From NCBI GenBank assembly GCA_022822245.1, contig JAJECB010000034.1, positions 1-12,426 of the forward strand: 12,426 bases of DNA, written 5' to 3'. The translations under genes were made by a program, and so were the position numbers. This document shows, in pieces, positions 1 through 7,054 of this stretch; position 1 is the stretch's first letter, and each line of letters opens with the position of its first letter. The notes under the pieces are model-generated. The model made no database searches. It was not told the origin of the DNA and worked only from the letters and a program-made list of their open reading frames with translations. The DNA is from Gammaproteobacteria bacterium. GTDB taxonomy: Bacteria; Pseudomonadota; Gammaproteobacteria; HK1.

Positions 1-100
1 GTCCTGTGGGCGCGGAAACGGCCTGACCGTGCGGGACCGACTGGCGAGATTCAAGTCTAAAACTCCTCTAGACGAAGAAAATAATAATCTTATCATATGG

Positions 101-529
101 TTACAACCGAACGGCAGTCCAACGTTGGGACACTAGTGTCCCCGACTTGGGGTTACAGTATACCGAGTCTGGTCCCATCGGGATGCTTCGACCCCTAGGG
201 GAAAGAAGCACTTTTAGCCGTCGTTCACCAGCAAATTTTTCAACCCCTTCCTCGCCAATCATCCTCGCGATTGTGTTGTGCTCACCGGGAGAGGCGAGGT
301 ACCTGGCTTGGTAGTCTCGTTGATACAGTTGTCTTGCAATCGTTGCATCCCTTCCCGCGCGATAGAGTTTGAGGGCGGCTATCTGGCTCGCAGCACTTGA
401 AAGCGTTGCCATCTGCTCCAGCGGTGTGAATGGAGTGGGAAGCGGTTTCGCAGAAGCACAAATTGGAATTAGCGCGCATAACACGTGAACTGCGCGGAGG
501 AGCATTGATGATGTTTGCTGTCTGTTCAT
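101..529 (-). CDS. small secreted hypothetical protein, probably C-terminally truncated
   Basis: The 142-aa product begins with a clear signal peptide: a positive start, a hydrophobic run LLRAVHVLCALIPICA, and an AxA-type cleavage site (ASA before KPLPTP, about residue 27). The rest is probably periplasmic or secreted. I recognise no named domain. The stretch around residues 85-130 (HNTIARMIGEEG, then SPRGRSIPMGPDSVY) reminds me of N-terminal parts of longer secreted proteins that go on into a nuclease-like EAKGG segment. Here the reading frame ends within about 15 residues of that point, so the gene may have lost its 3' end. That comparison is from memory and unverified. The ATG at 529 is chosen because AGGA (536-539) lies 6 nt upstream, partly inside the stop codon of the preceding gene, which implies translational coupling. 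The gene is AT-richer than the island to its right. Confidence 0.6.
   Translation of the reverse strand: MNRQQTSSMLLRAVHVLCALIPICASAKPLPTPFTPLEQMATLSSAASQIAALKLYRAGRDATIARQLYQRDYQARYLASPGEHNTIARMIGEEGVEKFAGERRLKVLLSPRGRSIPMGPDSVYCNPKSGTLVSQRWTAVRL
127..142. repeat. 16-bp perfect palindrome with central ACTAGT
   Basis: GGGACACTAGTGTCCC reads the same on both strands. It lies inside the last codons of the small secreted-protein gene, close to where the product seems to end prematurely. It may be a protein-binding site, the scar of a rearrangement, or chance. Confidence 0.4.
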
Positions 530-537
530 GATGTGTC

Positions 538-1878
538 CTACTGGACGCTATGGAGATTTCGCTTTTCCCTAAGTGACGAGGCTTTGGCCACGTTTGTCTG
601 TTCTTCACGCCCGTCAAGACGACTCCAACCTTCGTCAAATTCCCGCTGATAGCGCATTAGCACTGGGAGGTCGAGTAAAGCGCGGTCGATCGGAAGAAGG
701 TAAGACTCCATAGCGTGTTGAACCTCGCTAAAGCGGTCGTCCGTCCACCCGCCATTGTCAAAGGAAAGAAGCCGCGCATCCCGGGAAGCTCTTTCAGCTA
801 TCGCCATATGCTTCTTCTGGAACCTGATAATCTGGCCCAATGCCCATCCCTGGTACCGGCGCCTAGCCTCGTCCTGCATCCCCTCTACTGCATCTTGGAT
901 CTCACCCTCCAAGCTGCCATAGACTGGTTGGTGAATTCCCTGCAATACAAGAACCGCGCGGGCGGAGGTCACTTCGCGAAGCAGCATGCTGGCGGCTGTT
1001 CGATAGACCTCTGGCTTGCTAGTAACCAATTTCTTCGCTTCAGCCCATTGGTCGGTTAGCGCGGCTGCTTGCGATTGAGCTTCACGTATCACAATTTGGC
1101 GTTGCAAATTTGTTCGAAGCTCATGAATTTCATCATCTCGTTGAGAGACGTTTTCGTAGATCCCGAGGATTTCATAAACTTCGTCAATGCTAGCGTGGTG
1201 CGAAAGTGCTTCTTGCCGCGCAGCATCCTTACCTTTCAGGAACTTTTCGGCCACTTGAATGGTCTCTTCGATTAGTTGCGCTTCGGCTTTGTCGGCCCAA
1301 TCATCGGCAGCTACCTGCAGCTTCTGATCCAAGCCCGAGACAACTCCATCCGGTGTTGCATCAGCTATGGCGCGAATTTGTTCTACGAGGTTGTCTAGGG
1401 ATTCATCGGGAGCCGGGGTACGATGAAGAACATCAAATGCCAAGGCCGCCCAACGAACCAATGAGAGCCGTGGGAAGTAATTTGACTCGGCTAGTGGGGA
1501 CAGCTCCGAAATCAGTTGAGACAGTTCGTCCACGAATTTCTGTGATTGAGATGCGTCGGTTGGCCACAAGTCCGCATCCGAAACTCTGGTTTCGAGTTCT
1601 TCCAAGCGACCTTCCCACTTACGTGGCATCTTTACGGGCAGTGCGTTTCCGAGCGCAGCGTTTAGAATCTCCGTCTGTTGCTGAGTCGTGGTCTCGATCG
1701 TGGCAATCCTGTCGAGTTGTTCGTGTTTCAACTCCTGAATTGCGGCCTCCATTGTGCTGATTCTCTCGAATTGTTGGTATTGCAGCCCAATGGCCCAGGC
1801 ACATGCGATCAGCAGCAGCAATAGCATGACAGATAGAACGGCAGGGCGTGTGCTTGAATCAATGAGTTTCTTCGACAT
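538..1878 (-). CDS. single-pass membrane protein with coiled-coil segments, unknown function
   Basis: The 446-aa product starts MSKKLIDSSTRPAV, followed by one strong membrane segment (about residues 13-32, rich in L, I and A) that probably leaves most of the protein outside the cytoplasm. A heptad-like charged stretch follows at about residues 34-75 (FERISTMEAAIQELKHEQ and onward). The remainder is an acidic, helix-rich, E/Q/A-rich region with further likely coiled coils around residues 190-330. I see no catalytic motif and recognise no family. The ATG at 1878 is preferred to the upstream TTG at 1893 because GAGG lies 9 nt before it. The stop codon TAG (538-540) overlaps the ribosome binding site of the next gene, which starts 8 bp further on, so the two form an operon. 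Base composition is lower in GC than the neighbouring island, suggesting separate acquisition. A scaffold or envelope role is only a guess. Confidence 0.78.
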   Translation of the reverse strand: MSKKLIDSSTRPAVLSVMLLLLLIACAWAIGLQYQQFERISTMEAAIQELKHEQLDRIATIETTTQQQTEILNAALGNALPVKMPRKWEGRLEELETRVSDADLWPTDASQSQKFVDELSQLISELSPLAESNYFPRLSLVRWAALAFDVLHRTPAPDESLDNLVEQIRAIADATPDGVVSGLDQKLQVAADDWADKAEAQLIEETIQVAEKFLKGKDAARQEALSHHASIDEVYEILGIYENVSQRDDEIHELRTNLQRQIVIREAQSQAAALTDQWAEAKKLVTSKPEVYRTAASMLLREVTSARAVLVLQGIHQPVYGSLEGEIQDAVEGMQDEARRRYQGWALGQIIRFQKKHMAIAERASRDARLLSFDNGGWTDDRFSEVQHAMESYLLPIDRALLDLPVLMRYQREFDEGWSRLDGREEQTNVAKASSLREKRNLHSVQ

Positions 1879-1903
1879 CGTGAACTGCCTCAAGGTTTAG
1901 CGG

Positions 1904-1923
1904 ACCAAGTGGTTCCACTTGGT
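1904..1923 (-). promoter_or_regulatory. 20-bp inverted repeat upstream of the membrane coiled-coil gene
   Basis: ACCAAGTGG, TT, CCACTTGGT is a perfect 9-bp-arm dyad lying 26-45 nt upstream of the ATG at 1878. It is placed as an operator would be, though it could also form an mRNA hairpin. The arms closely match the dyad at 6703-6717, which is at a similar distance upstream of the OLD-like ATPase gene. I see no convincing -35/-10 pair around it. The rest of 1879-2074 (196 bp) shows no gene or other structure I can support. Confidence 0.4.
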
Positions 1924-2074
1924 GGTCCTGGATGACGTTGAGTTTGGGCTTCGGTCGTCGTCGGCAGACCATAATCCGCGATGCCATGCGAGAGGCCGCG
2001 TAGTGAGGACGTGCTGCGGTAGCGACGAGAACAGCGCCGGGGTGCCGTCCCCAAATGGATCGGTATGGATCTGG

Positions 2075-4102
2075 TCACCATCCGTATCGCTCCTGCACGT
2101 AAGTCCCCCACGACGCCGCAGTCTGGCCGCAGTGCTCTCTCGGAGCGCGAGCCAAGTATGACTGAGGGATGGACACGTACGCTTCCCCGGGATGAACAAG
2201 CGTCTCTTGGACGATATCCGAGACCGATCTGCCTGGAAACTCGCGCGCGAGCCATGGTGATGTCACGCGCTCCCGGTAAGCTCGGTTTCCCTCCGGAACG
2301 ACGACGGCGACCTTCGCCTCCGACACCCCGAGCTCCCGGTTGCGGACCATGCGGTCGGCGAGGAGGCGGAGGCGGAGGATCTGGTAGAAGGGCTCGAAGA
2401 GCCATGCATCGAAGGGGACCTTGCGGTTGAAGGATGGGGACTTCTCGTAGAGGTGGGCGTATCTCCGGCGCCGCGTTTCGCCCTGACGTCCCCGGCCCTT
2501 GTCTTCGGTCCGGTATTCCTCGACGTACTTCCACTCCATTAGATAGGCCCGGCGCCCGGCCGGCGTCGTCTCCGTAACCATGAAGGCGTCGACGCTGGTC
2601 GAGTTCGCGCCGCGGCTCTTCACTCCCGGACCCTCCAGGGCGTGGTCGAGCCCTATCCACTCGAGCTCGACCGGCGAGGAGGTCCCCTCGTGCTCGATGT
2701 CCACAACGCCGGTGACGTCGTCGTCGATGGCCTTGAGCACCGCGGTCAGCGCCCCGGGAATGTTGACGAGGGGCAGCAGGAAGTTGACGCATGCGATCTG
2801 CGAGCTTGCCATGTTCCGGGTCGGACGCTTCCCGTCGGAGGCGTCGCCGCTCACGCGTGCCTGCCACCACTTGATGTTGCGCTCCGCGAAGTACCGAAGC
2901 GCACCGTCCTCGCCCCGGATCGTCGGAAACAGGTTCTCTTCCTCGCAGCCGAGCGCGAGCAGGTAGTCGTGCTTCAGCCCGACGGCATCGGTCGGGGTGG
3001 TGAGTCCCTTGCGGAACGCGGCCTGGCGCCTCCGCTCGCGTTGTCCGAAGCTCCCGGCGCCGGCGGGCGCGCTCGCCGCGCTGCCGGAGGTGGTTGTTTC
3101 GTTCATCGGGCGAGCTGTTCCCCCGTGATGTGCCGCCAGTCGCGCGCTCATCTCGGCCAGGCGCTGGCGAAGGCGGAGAGGTTCCTCGATGGTGACGCTC
3201 TCGCCCCAGGTGAAGAGGTGCCAGCACATCTCGTCGATGCCGCCCGCCTCGAAGCGCACGGTGAGGGATCCGTCGTCGTTGCTCTCCGTGGACTGGTCCG
3301 GGTGGAAGGTGAACGTCGAGGCGTCGCGGGCCGCGACGGCGTCGAAGCGGAGGACGACCCCGACGGGCTTCTCCTGGAACGTCCCGAACGAGCGCTTCGC
3401 GTACCGCTCCAGGTCGAATTCCGGATCCCGCTCGAAGGTCTCCTCGCTGATGCGAAGCTCGCTCACGTTCGCAAGACGCCAGAGCCGCGGTTCCTCGCGC
3501 CAGTCGCTCGATGCGACGAGGAACGCGCGGTTTCCGTAGAGGAGCCCGAGCGGTCTCACTCGCTGGCGGCTATGGCGGCCGGTCGCTTGGGCGAAGTACC
3601 GGAACTCCACCATGCGGCGCGTCGTGATCGCTGCTCGCAAATCGGAGAGCAGCCCCGTGTCGAGCCGGGCTCTCGGCCCCGCGCGCATGGCGAGGCCCTC
3701 GGCCTGGACGAGGGCCTCGAGCTCGGACTCGATTCGGGCGAGCGATTCCGTGCGCAGGGTCGCGCGCACCGTCGTCGCGAACTCGCGGAGCGTGGCCGCC
3801 CGCTCCTCGAGTCCGACCCGCTCGAGGGCCGAGGCGGCGGATTCGAGCTCCGCGAGCTCCTCGGGCGTGATCGCGACGAGCCGGCGAACCGCGTCCGAGC
3901 GCAGGCGCCAACGGCGCTTGCGGTCATCCGAATCCACGAGGTCGAGGGGCCCGAACGCCGCCGCGACCGCGTCGCGCATGCGCTCGGCGGTGCTCCGGCT
4001 GACGGAGAAGTCGTCCTGGATGTCGTCCAAGGTCAGTCCGCCAAGCGTCCCCTGGAGGCGCACCGCGAGCCGCACTAGGTTCGTTACTTGTTCGTACCGC
4101 AT
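2075..4102 (-). CDS. WYL-domain regulator fused to PGN_0703-like PD-(D/E)XK nuclease
   Basis: The 675-aa product combines two proteins usually encoded separately. Residues 1-70 (MRYEQVTNLVRLAVRLQG and onward) are the winged-helix N-terminus of WYL regulators. The WYL domain is at about 150-220 (MVEFRYFA, RVRPLGLLYGNRAFLVAS) and the WYL C-terminal extension at about 244-320. After a short linker (AAHHGGTARPM, with an internal ATG at 3106), residues 333-675 look like PGN_0703-type putative restriction endonucleases: SSQIACVNFLLPL at about 434-446, a PD-(D/E)XK core with D505 in SVDAF and E523/K525 in LMEWKY, and WLFEPFYQILRLRLLAD at about 567-583. WYL domains sense ligands, often nucleic acid, and commonly control defence genes. 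The nuclease probably cuts DNA, but its target is unknown. The start at 4102 is chosen from WYL homology, because the frame stays open upstream without homologous sequence. There is no in-frame stop between the halves. A sequencing error or lost stop codon is the alternative. It lies 107 nt after the truncated AAA+ gene. Confidence 0.83.
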   Translation of the reverse strand: MRYEQVTNLVRLAVRLQGTLGGLTLDDIQDDFSVSRSTAERMRDAVAAAFGPLDLVDSDDRKRRWRLRSDAVRRLVAITPEELAELESAASALERVGLEERAATLREFATTVRATLRTESLARIESELEALVQAEGLAMRAGPRARLDTGLLSDLRAAITTRRMVEFRYFAQATGRHSRQRVRPLGLLYGNRAFLVASSDWREEPRLWRLANVSELRISEETFERDPEFDLERYAKRSFGTFQEKPVGVVLRFDAVAARDASTFTFHPDQSTESNDDGSLTVRFEAGGIDEMCWHLFTWGESVTIEEPLRLRQRLAEMSARLAAHHGGTARPMNETTTSGSAASAPAGAGSFGQRERRRQAAFRKGLTTPTDAVGLKHDYLLALGCEEENLFPTIRGEDGALRYFAERNIKWWQARVSGDASDGKRPTRNMASSQIACVNFLLPLVNIPGALTAVLKAIDDDVTGVVDIEHEGTSSPVELEWIGLDHALEGPGVKSRGANSTSVDAFMVTETTPAGRRAYLMEWKYVEEYRTEDKGRGRQGETRRRRYAHLYEKSPSFNRKVPFDAWLFEPFYQILRLRLLADRMVRNRELGVSEAKVAVVVPEGNRAYRERVTSPWLAREFPGRSVSDIVQETLVHPGEAYVSIPQSYLARAPREHCGQTAASWGTYVQERYGW

Positions 4103-4109
4103 TATGCGG
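4097..4109 (-). promoter_or_regulatory. dyad overlapping the WYL-nuclease start codon, preceded by a 10-codon upstream ORF
   Basis: On the minus strand CCGCAT-A-ATGCGG is a perfect 6-bp-arm inverted repeat, and its right arm contains the ATG of the WYL-nuclease gene. A regulator bound here would block initiation, so autoregulation by the WYL half is an attractive inference. A tiny ORF, MAEQMNRKSA, starts at 4134 and ends in TAA sharing a base with the ATG (TAATG), a geometry typical of translational coupling. Neither it nor the main gene has a clear Shine-Dalgarno sequence. A second small dyad, CATGC-AA-GCATG, lies just upstream of it. Confidence 0.35.
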
Positions 4110-4209
4110 ATTTTCTGTTCATTTGCTCCGCCATGCTTGCATGATAGCGGGCGCCCGTCGACGGTGGAACCACGGGCGGCGGCTGCTGTCGCGCCCGGCT
4201 CGACCCCTA

Positions 4210-4767
4210 CTACGGCCGGAACCCGATCGGGCGGCGCCGGTCCGGCTTCGCGTCGCACTCGTCGCGAAGCATGTCCGCGAGGACCTCCGGCTCGCCGTGC
4301 TTTCCGAGGAACCGCGCCTTCCGGTGCACGACCGCGAAGTCCCCTGGTGTGAGGGCGGCAAGGTCCGTGAGGCCGGCGGGGGCCGGGAGAAAGAAGTAAG
4401 CCTGGAACGCCTCCTCGATCTGCGCGGGTGTGAGGTAGTCGAGCCGCACCTTGAAGACGAACCGCCGCAAGGTGGCGGGGTCGAGGTGCTCGCCGAAGTT
4501 CGTGGTGCAGGCGAAGGGGAGGGGATGGCTCTCCATCCAGGTCAGCATCTCGTTGACCTGGCTTACCTCCCAGCTCCGGTGCGCGTTTCGTCGGTCGCCG
4601 AGCAGCGAGTCCGCTTCGTCGAAGATGAGGAATGCCTGCGCGTCGCGGGCCACGTGGTCGAAGTCCGACCAGTCGAGCTCGCTCGCGGGCGCCGCGTCGA
4701 GGAGCAGGCGGTGCACGTCGGTTTCCGATTCCGAGCCGGCGGGCGCGGCGGCAGGGTTTCTCTCCAT
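4210..4767 (-). pseudogene. truncated second copy of the tandem AAA+ ATPase gene
   Basis: An open frame of 185 codons (first usable ATG at 4767) matches the intact ATPase at 9394-7313. Bases 4210-4651 align with 7313-7754 at a constant offset of 3103, and 4652-4752 align with 8712-8812 at an offset of 4060. Exactly 957 bp (319 codons) are therefore missing, in frame, with GTCGCGGGCC shared at the joint. The first Walker A and B and the second Walker A are lost. Only the second Walker B (FLIFDEADSLLGD), sensor 1 (TTN) and the C-terminus remain, so the product could not bind ATP normally. Homology also stops at about 4752, so the N-terminal 195 or so residues are gone. It is probably a remnant, although the preserved frame means a regulatory fragment cannot be excluded. 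The stop is a TAG at 4210-4212. Confidence 0.85.
4642..4651. repeat. 10-bp microhomology at the deletion joint
   Basis: GTCGCGGGCC occurs once here and at two places in the intact ATPase gene, 7745-7754 and 8702-8711. Left of the joint the sequence follows the 7745 site, and right of it the 8702 site. The bases flanking the 10-mer differ between the two sites, so the crossover is bounded within these 10 bases. Confidence 0.85.
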
Positions 4768-4771
4768 CCTT

Positions 4772-4808
4772 GTCAAGGGCGCCACCACTCGGTGGCGGCG
4801 TGCTTGAC
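4772..4808 (-). terminator. hairpin after the DUF4276 gene, possible terminator
   Basis: Just downstream of the DUF4276 stop codon the minus strand holds CGCCACC-GAGT-GGTGGCG, a 7-bp stem with a 4-nt loop. It is framed by outer arms GTCAAG and CTTGAC, with 5 and 2 unpaired bases between stems. No T-run follows, so it is not a classical intrinsic terminator. It lies exactly where the ATPase/DUF4276 module meets the truncated AAA+ copy, so it may instead mark the module boundary. Confidence 0.35.
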
Positions 4809-4825
4809 GACGGGCGCGGTGACCG

Positions 4826-5443
4826 TTACGCGACCGCCTCGCCGAGCGCATCGCGGAACACCGCGAAGCTCGGAGACCGGTTGCGGGCCGGGTCGACGTG
4901 TTGCCCGATATCGGCAGCGGCCTGCACCTTGGCCAATCCCTGCCTGAAATATCCGTGGCGCTGAAGGACTCGTTCGAATGTCTCCCAAGTGCCGCCCCCG
5001 ATCGCGTCGGAGCCATGGCGAGCGAGTCGAGCCGGAAGATTCGCCGATACGCGCGGATAGGCCGCGCGCACTGCCGACCAGTCGCCGAAATACCACGCTT
5101 CGAGCTCTTCGATGGCGATCCTGGTCACGATCTGCCAGTCCGGCCCGCCTGCAACTCGCCTGGATCGAAGCCCGGCGTTCTCGCAGATCCGCTCCAGCCT
5201 GGACTTGAGCTCCGCGCACTCGTCTCCGTCGCGATCCACGACCACCACGATCCGGTAATCGGCCGGCATCCAGTTCGCGTAACCCCTGAGCCGATTCGCG
5301 AGCCTTCGCAACAGCGCATCCTTGCCCGGATACGGGTAGGTCTCGAAGCTGCAATGCTGCGGCAGGAACCTCGGCAACCAGGCGTCGAGAAACGCTTCCA
5401 TGGAAGGCTCCTCAACGAGAAACTCGAAATGGGAGGCGGGCAT
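4826..5443 (-). CDS. DUF4276-family protein, TOPRIM-like partner of the upstream ATPase
   Basis: The 205-aa product has the three conserved blocks I associate with DUF4276: an acidic block near the N-terminus (FLVEEPSMEAFLD, E11/E12), VVVVDRDGDECAELK with D70-x-D72, and RIAIEELEAWYFGD at about 109-121. Together these resemble the glutamate and DxD metal-binding residues of TOPRIM-fold nucleases. Known family context: DUF4276 genes are typically found directly after an OLD/ABC-type ATPase gene, and such ATPase plus TOPRIM pairs recur in phage-defence systems. Here the ATG lies one base after the TGA of the ATPase gene (TGATATG), so the two are translationally coupled and probably form a complex. 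Nuclease activity is inferred. Length and motifs look complete. Confidence 0.85.
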   Translation of the reverse strand: MPASHFEFLVEEPSMEAFLDAWLPRFLPQHCSFETYPYPGKDALLRRLANRLRGYANWMPADYRIVVVVDRDGDECAELKSRLERICENAGLRSRRVAGGPDWQIVTRIAIEELEAWYFGDWSAVRAAYPRVSANLPARLARHGSDAIGGGTWETFERVLQRHGYFRQGLAKVQAAADIGQHVDPARNRSPSFAVFRDALGEAVA

Positions 5444-5444
5444 A

Positions 5445-6671
5445 TCAGCGCACGATTCCAGCCCGCGCCGGCATTCCGCCCCGGGTCAGCGGGTCTCCGA
5501 CCCCGAAATGCCCTTCCATCCAGAGATCGCCCAGTTGGGCGCCGGCGTCCATGAACGCCATGACCTTCGCGTTCCGGCTCAGGGTGTGACATTGCGTGTA
5601 GCCGGATTCATCGCGCCACAGCACCCGCACTTCGGCGGGACGCAGCGCATCGAGGAAAAAGGGGGAATGGGTCGTCACGAGAATCTGTGTCGCCTCCGCC
5701 GCTTCCCGACACTCCTCCGACAGCCCGTATAGCAAGCGGGGATGCAGGAAGTTCTCCGGCTCCTCGATGCCGATGAACGGTGGCGGAACCGGGTCGTGCA
5801 GCAAGGCAAGATAGGCGAGCATCTTGAGCGTACCTTCCGACGCGAATCGGGCCATGACGGGCTCGGCGAACGGTGCGTCCTTGATTTGCAGCAACAGCCT
5901 GCCGTCTGGCATCTGATCCGCAGTCACGCCCTGGATTTTGGGGACCCGTGCACGGAGCCGGCCGAAAATCGAGTCCAGGTGCTCGGGGTGCTCTTCCGAC
6001 AGGTACTGGATGACGTTGGCCAGGTTGTCCCCGGTCTTGCTCAGGCGCTCCTCCGGGCCGGCCTCGGGCTGTCCTCTCGCGTCCTCGGACGACAGATAGG
6101 AGACGTGCCATCCCATGATGAAGTTCCGGAGCGCGACGACGCGCGGGTTCTCCGCCAACTGGCCGAGCGCGCTGACCGCGAGGGTGTCGGGAGAGCTCAG
6201 GGGAACTTCGATCCGCTCGTCCTGTGCGTCGGGGAGGTCCCCCGAGATGACTCGCCCGATCCCGTTGGCGTAGTCGAGAAACCTGAAGGGCGCTCCATAT
6301 CGTCCCCGCTTCCATCGGAGCCATTCCAAGGTCACGACGGGTCGTCCGTTTCTTTCGTCCACTTCGAGGTGATAGGTGATCAAGGGGCGGCGCGGTTGTT
6401 CGCGATATGCGATTTCGATGAGGACCGGCCCCTCTCCGCCGCGCGATTTCAGCTCCCGTGCTCTGCCGCGCTTTTCCCACGCCCGGCGCAATCCGCCCTC
6501 GAAGCATTCGGCAAGAAACGCGAAGACGTCGAACACCGTGGACTTTCCGCTGCCATTGGGACCGAGCAACACGGTAAGTGGTGTCAAGTGCGTCAACTCG
6601 ACATCCCGCAAAGCCCGAAAATTCCGAACCTTGAGGCGCTCAATCCGGGGCGGCGTCTCGCTATCCTTCAT
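5445..6671 (-). CDS. OLD/ABC-type AAA ATPase (COG4637-like) paired with DUF4276
   Basis: The product is about 408 aa. Numbered from an upstream ATG at 6683, it has an N-terminal [18 protein letters not shown] strand pair typical of AAA_21/RecF-like ATPases, Walker [10 protein letters not shown] at 41-49, the signature-like segment [16 protein letters not shown] near 280, Walker [17 protein letters not shown] at 303-318, and switch histidine VTTHSPFFL at about H339. All ATPase motifs are intact. There is no C-terminal TOPRIM domain, and that role is supplied by the coupled DUF4276 gene one base downstream. The ATG at 6671 (MKDSETPPR) is chosen because GAGGG lies 5 nt upstream; ATGs at 6674 and 6683 are alternatives. 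Such ATPases typically sense DNA or phage products and license a partner nuclease. The specific trigger cannot be read here. Two dyads upstream (6703-6734) are candidate operators. Confidence 0.9.
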   Translation of the reverse strand: MKDSETPPRIERLKVRNFRALRDVELTHLTPLTVLLGPNGSGKSTVFDVFAFLAECFEGGLRRAWEKRGRARELKSRGGEGPVLIEIAYREQPRRPLITYHLEVDERNGRPVVTLEWLRWKRGRYGAPFRFLDYANGIGRVISGDLPDAQDERIEVPLSSPDTLAVSALGQLAENPRVVALRNFIMGWHVSYLSSEDARGQPEAGPEERLSKTGDNLANVIQYLSEEHPEHLDSIFGRLRARVPKIQGVTADQMPDGRLLLQIKDAPFAEPVMARFASEGTLKMLAYLALLHDPVPPPFIGIEEPENFLHPRLLYGLSEECREAAEATQILVTTHSPFFLDALRPAEVRVLWRDESGYTQCHTLSRNAKVMAFMDAGAQLGDLWMEGHFGVGDPLTRGGMPARAGIVR

Positions 6672-6702
6672 CATCGCCCTCATTCCGGTGACCTGCTCCG
6701 AC

Positions 6703-6734
6703 CAAGTGATGCACTTGAAACGCTAGTCTAGCGT
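6703..6734 (-). promoter_or_regulatory. two adjacent 15-bp dyads upstream of the OLD-like ATPase gene
   Basis: CAAGTG-ATG-CACTTG (6703-6717) and ACGCTA-GTC-TAGCGT (6720-6734), each with 6-bp arms and a 3-nt centre, lie two bases apart 32-63 nt upstream of the chosen start at 6671. The first resembles the dyad at 1904-1923. Their placement fits an operator pair. No clear promoter hexamers are visible. Confidence 0.35.
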
Positions 6735-6877
6735 CGGCCGTCGCCCCATGATCGGGATGGGCGGCTGGAGGCATGACGACGGACCGCGCTCGGAGACCAT
6801 AGCTGGAGACGTGTCTTCTTTCGGATTTCCCGTGGTGTTGCCTTGAAGCGGGCCCGGAAGCGGCGGTTAGTGAGCGC

Positions 6878-7054
6878 ATGCAGACACCAGGAACCAGCGA
6901 GTCCAGCCCACTCCGGATCGCCGGGGTCACGCCCGGTGAGGGCCACGGTCGCATCGGCATCACGTTGTGTCCGGGGAAGACCGATCCCGCCGCCATGACC
7001 GGGCCGTGGGCGTGGGACCTCGGCACCGATCTCGACGCGGTAGTCGCTCGCGGA
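6878..7054 (+). pseudogene. N-terminal fragment of a CDKN3/dual-specificity phosphatase-like gene
   Basis: About 59 codons from the ATG at 6878 read MQTPGTSESSPLRIAGV, then GRIGITLCPGKTDPAAMTGP, then WAWDLGTDLDAVVARG. This pattern (R-I-G-x-T-x-C-P-G-K, then W-x-x-D-L-x-x-D-L-x-A-x-x-x-G) is the usual N-terminal part of bacterial cyclin-dependent-kinase-inhibitor-3-like phosphatases of about 160-180 aa. The frame then runs into unrelated sequence and, from 7081, into the antisense of a nuclease fragment, so the catalytic Cys-x5-Arg loop is missing. It is probably a leftover of a gene broken by a rearrangement at about 7055-7080. The assignment is from remembered family sequence and could be wrong. 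A short unrelated ORF is the alternative. Confidence 0.5.

Noticed and set aside
1890..3227. 445-codon minus-strand frame overlapping the nuclease half
   Set aside because: It lies out of frame with the nuclease and gives an arginine-, proline- and glycine-rich product with no domain. It does not supply a separate nuclease.
2642..4078. 478-codon open frame on the plus strand opposite the WYL-nuclease gene
   Set aside because: It is antisense to a gene with clear WYL and PD-(D/E)XK motifs, and its low-complexity composition marks it as a shadow.
4768..5016. Upstream extension of the truncated AAA+ frame into the DUF4276 gene
   Set aside because: The codons upstream of 4767 overlap DUF4276 in another frame and share nothing with the intact ATPase, so the extension is not part of the remnant.
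5742..6731. 329-codon plus-strand frame opposite the OLD-like ATPase
   Set aside because: It is the shadow of an intact ATPase gene and shows no domain or plausible start.
6735..6877. Possible coding sequence between the OLD-like ATPase promoter and the phosphatase fragment
   Set aside because: Short frames on both strands were read and no family pattern was seen. It is left as unassigned spacer.
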